A DNA stretch of 20,787 bases from Chitinispirillales bacterium (GTDB taxonomy: Bacteria; Fibrobacterota; Chitinivibrionia; Chitinivibrionales; Chitinivibrionaceae): contig JAIRUI010000098.1 of NCBI GenBank assembly GCA_031254455.1, positions 1 through 20,787 on the forward strand, in the 5' to 3' direction. The notes beneath the pieces are model-generated. The model had not been told where the DNA came from. It searched no databases and worked only from the letters and a program-made list of their open reading frames with translations. Positions within the stretch are counted from its first letter, which is position 1. Each line of letters starts with the position of its first letter. The position numbers and the translations under genes were made by a program. Shown in pieces: positions 16,986 to 20,787 of this stretch.

Positions 16986-16998
16986 AAAAAGGAAAAAT

Positions 16999-18363
16999 AT
17001 GCAGGAAATACATGGACATAAAGTCACAATTCGCCACTTCATAAAGGAGATGCTTCCGCTTGCGATTCCCGTCGCTATGCACGAATTTTTAATATCGGCG
17101 GTGAATATCGCCGATACGATAATGGTGGGACAAATTAACGAAACCGCCATTGCCGCGGTGAATTTGGCAAACCAAATATTTTTTATTTTTATTCTTATGA
17201 TGGTAGGCGTTACTTCCGGGTGCGCAATTTTTGTTTCGCAGTATTGGGGCGATAAAGACGTTAAAGGCGTTCAAAGAACTCTTGGGTTCACGCTTATTTT
17301 GACAATAATCGCAAGTACGATTTTTTCAATGTTTTCCATCGCTTTTGCCGAACAGATAGTTTCGTTTTATACGAAAGACGCCGCTGTAATTTCTTTAGGA
17401 GTGGATTATCTTAAAATAAACGGATATTCGTTTCCGCTTGTCGCCTTATCTTTTACTTATTGTGTAGTTTTACGCTCAACTCACAAGCCTAAACTTCCGC
17501 TTTTTACAACGACTTTTGCGCTTATAACAAACGTATTCTTAAATTTTGTGTTCATTTTTGGGAAATTCGGATTTCCCCGTATGGGCGTTGAAGGCGCGGC
17601 GCTTGCGACCTTGATTTCCCGTACTTTGGAAGTGGCTTTGTTGTTTTCGGTGATGCGTATAAAAAACTCGTTTCTTCTTGCGGGAATAAAGGATTTATTT
17701 ACACTTTCGCAAGGGTTTATCAAAAAATTCGTCGCAACGAATTATCCGGTTTTTCTCAACGAAATGGGCTGGGTTATCGGCACTTCGCTGTTCAACAAAA
17801 TCTACGCCGGAATCAGTACGCAGGCAATCACGTCGGTATGTATCGCAGACAATATTTTCAACATATTTTTCGTTGTATTTTTCGGAACAAGTTCGGCGAC
17901 CGCTATATTAATCGGCAACAAAATCGGTGAAAACAAACTTTCTATTGCGCACGATTACGCGAAAATCGTCCATAAAATTATTCCCGTTATTTCGGTCGTC
18001 TTTGCGGTACTCCTTGCAGCCGGCAATAAACTGTTCCCGATAATTTACGGAGTTGAAAGCGAAACGCTGGAAATAACTTCGCTTGTAATTTTAGTGTACG
18101 CGTTTATTTTGCCGTTCAAAACGTTTAATCTTCACACTGTTAACGGAATTTTGCGCAGCGGAGGCGACACGAAATTCGCACTTGCGTTAGACATCGGCGG
18201 AATTTGGTTTGTCGGGCTTCCGATGGCGCTTTTAGCAAGAGACGTTTTGCATTTGCCGTTAATCGGAGTGGTAATATTTTTATTGTCGGAAGAAATAATA
18301 AAAACGGTTATCGGCTTTTTCAGAGTCCGTCACGGAAAATGGATAAATCGAGTTATTGAGTAA
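16999..18363 (+). CDS. MATE family multidrug/metabolite exporter
   Basis: 454 residues, typical for a 12-helix MATE (NorM/DinF-type) antiporter that uses a Na+ or H+ gradient to expel cationic compounds or metabolites. Recognisable features: AIPVAMHEFLISAVNIADTI with MVGQINETAIAAVNLANQIF in the first helices, SGCAIFVSQYWGDKDVKGVQ after helix 2, and the second-half repeat (VFLNEMGWVIGTSLFNKIYA ... GTSSATAILIGNKIGENK). The substrate cannot be assigned. It starts 13 bp after the sprA stop with a GGA-type ribosome binding site, so it is probably co-transcribed. Its 3' end overlaps the convergent exchanger gene by 11 bp. Confidence 0.9.
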   Translation: MQEIHGHKVTIRHFIKEMLPLAIPVAMHEFLISAVNIADTIMVGQINETAIAAVNLANQIFFIFILMMVGVTSGCAIFVSQYWGDKDVKGVQRTLGFTLILTIIASTIFSMFSIAFAEQIVSFYTKDAAVISLGVDYLKINGYSFPLVALSFTYCVVLRSTHKPKLPLFTTTFALITNVFLNFVFIFGKFGFPRMGVEGAALATLISRTLEVALLFSVMRIKNSFLLAGIKDLFTLSQGFIKKFVATNYPVFLNEMGWVIGTSLFNKIYAGISTQAITSVCIADNIFNIFFVVFFGTSSATAILIGNKIGENKLSIAHDYAKIVHKIIPVISVVFAVLLAAGNKLFPIIYGVESETLEITSLVILVYAFILPFKTFNLHTVNGILRSGGDTKFALALDIGGIWFVGLPMALLARDVLHLPLIGVVIFLLSEEIIKTVIGFFRVRHGKWINRVIE

Positions 18364-19285
18364 TAATTAAAAATGTATAAACTATGTAGATTCCTAGAAA
18401 TACGGCGCCTTCCCGTCCGGTAAGAATACGTTTGGTTAATATCGGCGAAAAAAGAATAACGGCGAGTCCGACCATTGTCAAAATATCTCTTAATAAAATC
18501 CCGTCAGCCGCAACGGGTCCCATTACTCCTACTACCCCGAGTATTCCGAGAATGTTGAATATGTTAGAACCGACTATGTTGCCTATGGCTATGTCGTTTT
18601 GTTTTTTGAAGGCGGCTATGGCGGATGTGGCGAGTTCCGGTAAACTTGTTCCTACAGCCACTATCGTGAGACCGATTACCGCTTCGCTTACACCCCAACT
18701 CAACGCTAAATCCACCGCACCTTTCACAAGAAAGTTTGCACCGGCTACAAGCAATCCAAGTCCTAAGATAATGAATGCGATATTTTTTATGCAGGAGTCG
18801 TTTTTTTTCAAATTATTTTCAATTTTTTCGCCGTTTTTTGCGTTGACGACGCTATAAACTATATAGCCGATAAATAAAATTAAGAAAACGACGCCTTCCC
18901 GAATTTGTACGGTGTTGTCCTTTAAAAAAAACCACACAAGCAAAGAAGCGGCGATAACGACCGGAATATCGAATTTGAACAACTGTTTTGAAACGCTTAT
19001 CGGACAAATTATAGCGGAAAGCCCCAAAATTAAAGCCACGTTACAAATATTTGAGCCGATTACGTTCCCTATCGAAATGTCTCCCTTTCCTACAAGTACG
19101 GACTGAACGCTGACCACAAGTTCCGGAGCGCTTGTTCCCATCGCTACAACGGTCAATCCGACAACAAGCGGCTTTATCCCAAGACGAAGCGCAAGTTTGG
19201 CGCTCGCATCTACAAGCCAATCCGCGCCGAAATACAAAAGAGCGATACCTGCGATTAATAAAATATACGGCATAAAGACAGACAT
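18353..19285 (-). CDS. Na+/Ca2+ exchanger of the CaCA family (YrbG-like)
   Basis: 310 residues, about ten membrane helices in two homologous halves. The alpha-1 repeat has GTSAPELVVSVQS and GNVIGSNICNVALILG (about 50-88); the alpha-2 repeat has VGTSLPELATSAI and GNIVGSNIFNILGILG (about 211-250). These GTS-PE and GN-x-GSN motifs hold the ion-binding residues in inner-membrane calcium/sodium antiporters. AAGGA lies 7 nt ahead of the ATG at 19285; a second Met at residue 5 is possible. It overlaps the MATE gene tail-to-tail by 11 bp, so the two transcripts are partly antisense at their ends. Confidence 0.92.
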   Translation of the reverse strand: MSVFMPYILLIAGIALLYFGADWLVDASAKLALRLGIKPLVVGLTVVAMGTSAPELVVSVQSVLVGKGDISIGNVIGSNICNVALILGLSAIICPISVSKQLFKFDIPVVIAASLLVWFFLKDNTVQIREGVVFLILFIGYIVYSVVNAKNGEKIENNLKKNDSCIKNIAFIILGLGLLVAGANFLVKGAVDLALSWGVSEAVIGLTIVAVGTSLPELATSAIAAFKKQNDIAIGNIVGSNIFNILGILGVVGVMGPVAADGILLRDILTMVGLAVILFSPILTKRILTGREGAVFLGIYIVYTFLIITQ

Positions 19286-19477
19286 AAATATATCCTTTTT
19301 CTATCCTTTTTCAAAAAAATACTATATATCGTTTGCAAGTATGCCATATACGTGTATTTTTCATTCCCGAATTTTAGAAACTAGTATTATTGATAGAAAA
19401 GAAATATATAGCGGATTTTATTTTTGACTCTTTCAAATTTTTCCCATATTTATCATAACTATAAACTATTTTATAAA
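19286..19477. other. AT-rich spacer without a recognisable gene
   Basis: No plausible coding frame or tRNA is visible. It must hold the promoter of the minus-strand exchanger gene. Its right end (ACTATTTTATAAA before TGCG) matches 10 of 13 positions in the corresponding flank of the left structured element (ATTATTTTATTGA, gene sense), so the shared module probably begins here. Farther-upstream similarity (TTTCAA-x-TTT in both) is weak because of the AT bias. Confidence 0.5.
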
Positions 19478-19653
19478 TGCGAAAAATGACGAATAATATG
19501 GATTTTATCTCTATTATTCTATCTGCATCTCTGCTAAAAAGCAGGAGACAAACCGCCATATAGGCTGTTCTGTCTTCCTGTCTCCTGTTATATCTTGATG
19601 TAGGATAATTCGTCATTTTTCGCAAAAAAATATGAATTTCGGCAGAGCAGCCT
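19478..19653 (+). ncRNA. Candidate pseudoknotted structured RNA, right copy
   Basis: Outer stem P1 is TGCGAAAAATGACGAAT (19478-19494) with ATTCGTCATTTTTCGCA (19608-19624), 17 bp perfect. A small hairpin CTGC-TAAAAA-GCAG lies at 19531-19544. Inner stem P2 is CAGGAGACA (19542-19550) with TGTCTCCTG (19579-19587), 9 bp perfect; it shares three bases with that hairpin, so the two exclude each other. The 28-nt apical loop carries AGGCUGUUCUGUC (19562-19574), which can pair over 13 positions (two G-U) with GGCAGAGCAGCCU (19641-19653) downstream of P1, followed by a U-rich tract. The left copy has the same order of parts and similar spacings (52/47 nt and 23/20 nt between P1 and P2) but different stem sequences. 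Transcription is not demonstrated. Confidence 0.45.
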
Positions 19654-19707
19654 TTTCTGATTTTTTTGCAGACAAGTTCTACTTTCCTCAGTAATTCATA
19701 ATGTTTT
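19622..19707 (+). repeat. Conserved upstream element, right copy
   Basis: An 86-bp counterpart of the element at 1841-1920, in the same orientation relative to its gene. Shared blocks: GCAAAAAA, GAATTTCGGCAGAGCAGCC, a T-rich tract ending TTTGCA, AAGTTCTACT-Y-TCCT, and TAATTCATAATGTTTT. It overlaps the 3' pairing segment of the candidate RNA and ends 55 bp before the start codon of the glycine-rich protein. It may combine the RNA 3' end with the gene promoter. Confidence 0.85.
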
Positions 19708-19762
19708 ATTTCTGCAATTGGTGTTATGCTTTTTGTAAAATTTTTAATTCAGGAGGTTTTGT

Positions 19763-20787
19763 ATGCAAAACAAAAATAGGTTTTTGAAAGTAGCGGCGAT
19801 GATTGCCGCATTGTGTGGTGTGGGGAATGCGGTAGTGCCGAATAAAACAGAAACCACTAACGGTCCTAAAACATGCGATAATCTCGCAGAAGTGGAAGTT
19901 TTTATTGTCGGTGGTGGCGGAGGAGGTGAAGGCGGACATAGTCGATATTGTATGCTTGATGAATATCAGGGAACCGGTAGTAGTGGTGGCGGTGGGGCAG
20001 CGACTTGGGCGAAACTGCGAGTGCCACAAGGCTCCACCTTTGAGATAGCAGTTGGAAATGGAGGTGCCGGAGGTCAATATCGTCATACAAAGTGTGGTGA
20101 AAATTGGGGTAACGGGTTAGATGGACAATATGGTAGAGAAACAACTGTTGAATTCACATTTTCGGCTGGAGATATAACAAAGATTATTGCTGGTGGTGGA
20201 CATGGGGGAGGATTTGATGTTGGTGGTGAAAATATGGACGGTGGCGGAGCAGGCGGCACACCAGGTATCACAAATTACACAAGAGTAATTGACAGTAGAG
20301 GCGTTAGTGGTAATCCTGGCAGTAATGGTCAAAAAAAAGGTGATAACCAAAATATTACAGGCGGCAACGCAGGATCTTTAGAAAATTTGGCAAGTGTTTA
20401 TCTGACTTCCTTTGGCGGAGGTTTAGGAGGAAAGAAAAATAATCCTGCCCGCGATCCTGGTATAGGCGGTGGTGGTAATGCTCAGTATTATAATGCTAAG
20501 GGTGTTGATGGCGGTATAGGTATGGCTTTGGTTTATGTTACCTACTTATGGAATGTAACATTTAACAGTAATGGCGGTTCGCCAAATCCGAGTACAATAT
20601 CTGAGATTCTCAACGGCACCAGAATCATTGAACCAAGCAAACCTGCTAAAGAGTACCATGTGTTTAACGGATGGTTTAAGAATCCTGACTGCACAGATAA
20701 ATGGTATTTTGAAAATCCCGTAACACAGAGCATGACACTCTATGCGGGTTGGCTTGATACCCGTTATGGCGACACATTAGGAGTTCC
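19763..20787 (+). CDS. Secreted glycine-rich / InlB-repeat surface protein, 3' end outside window
   Basis: Open from ATG 19763 to the right edge (341 codons, no stop). A strong AGGAGG lies 6 nt upstream. Residues 1-23 form a signal peptide (M-Q-NKN-R-FLKV then AAMIAALCGVGNA). Residues about 44-255 are glycine-rich: EVFIVGGGGGGEGG, SSGGGGAATWAKLRVPQGST, AVGNGGAGGQ, IIAGGGHGGGFDVGG, FGGGLGGKK, GIGGGGNA. This resembles the Gly_rich fold seen in bacterial and phage fibre proteins and the ALK ectodomain. Residues 264-330 are an InlB B-repeat/Flg_new unit (VTFNSNGGSPNPS ... FNGWFKNPDC ... LYAGW), followed by DTRYGDTLG, probably the start of an Ig/MBG-type repeat. It shares signal-peptide style, InlB domain and upstream element with the left-edge gene. 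An exported adhesin or matrix role is inferred. Confidence 0.88.
   Translation, partial: MQNKNRFLKVAAMIAALCGVGNAVVPNKTETTNGPKTCDNLAEVEVFIVGGGGGGEGGHSRYCMLDEYQGTGSSGGGGAATWAKLRVPQGSTFEIAVGNGGAGGQYRHTKCGENWGNGLDGQYGRETTVEFTFSAGDITKIIAGGGHGGGFDVGGENMDGGGAGGTPGITNYTRVIDSRGVSGNPGSNGQKKGDNQNITGGNAGSLENLASVYLTSFGGGLGGKKNNPARDPGIGGGGNAQYYNAKGVDGGIGMALVYVTYLWNVTFNSNGGSPNPSTISEILNGTRIIEPSKPAKEYHVFNGWFKNPDCTDKWYFENPVTQSMTLYAGWLDTRYGDTLGV

Noticed and set aside
18432..18857. Plus-strand 141-codon frame within the exchanger gene
   Set aside because: It is antisense to a well-supported CaCA exchanger and has no family features.
19478..19653. Hairpin elements considered as retron or diversity-generating retroelement RNA
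   Set aside because: Terminal inverted repeats fit loosely, but no reverse transcriptase gene or template/variable repeat pair is in the window.

Overview
The window reads as a chromosomal segment of an AT-rich (roughly 40% GC) Gram-negative bacterium of the FCB group. The pointers are a SprA-type outer-membrane translocon of the type IX secretion system, large secreted proteins with leucine-rich and InlB/Listeria-Bacteroides (Flg_new) repeats, and an MlaE lipid-transport permease. The surface-protein style suggests a host-associated Fibrobacterota-like lineage rather than a classical Bacteroidetes. That placement is inference; no rRNA or other phylogenetic marker was tested.

Layout. Positions 1-1649 (minus) hold the N-terminal part of a secreted leucine-rich-repeat protein that runs off the left edge. 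Positions 1650-2164 have no gene but are full of inverted repeats and a shared upstream element. Positions 2165-4626 (minus) hold an overlapping cluster, pyrE > mlaE > unknown membrane protein, followed by the decayed tail of a PLD/ORF6N-type gene. Then come htpG (+), an FAD-dependent reductase translationally coupled to rimO (+), ispG (-, convergent with rimO), sprA and a MATE exporter (+), and a Na+/Ca2+ exchanger (-, tail-to-tail with the MATE gene). Positions 19286-19762 have no gene but carry a second copy of the structured upstream element. Positions 19763-20787 (+) encode a secreted glycine-rich/InlB-repeat protein that runs off the right edge.

The core genes are housekeeping or envelope functions: pyrimidine and isoprenoid synthesis, chaperone, ribosomal protein modification, lipid transport, secretion, export. 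SprA is the only T9SS component visible. The two edge genes look like secreted surface proteins, but their C-termini, where a T9SS sorting domain would sit, are outside the window.

The most interesting signal is non-coding. The two outward-facing surface-protein genes are preceded by the same module in the same gene-relative orientation. It has an outer stem (14 bp left, 17 bp right), an inner stem (13 and 9 bp), an apical motif AGGYUGUUCUGYC, and a downstream segment GGCAGAGCAGCCU that can pair with the whole apical motif if G-U pairs are allowed. The sequences differ between copies, but the stems are kept by compensatory changes, while the flanks are conserved. This looks like an undescribed pseudoknotted RNA (or folded DNA element) tied to a family of secreted proteins sharing an M-x-NKN-x-FLKV signal-peptide start.
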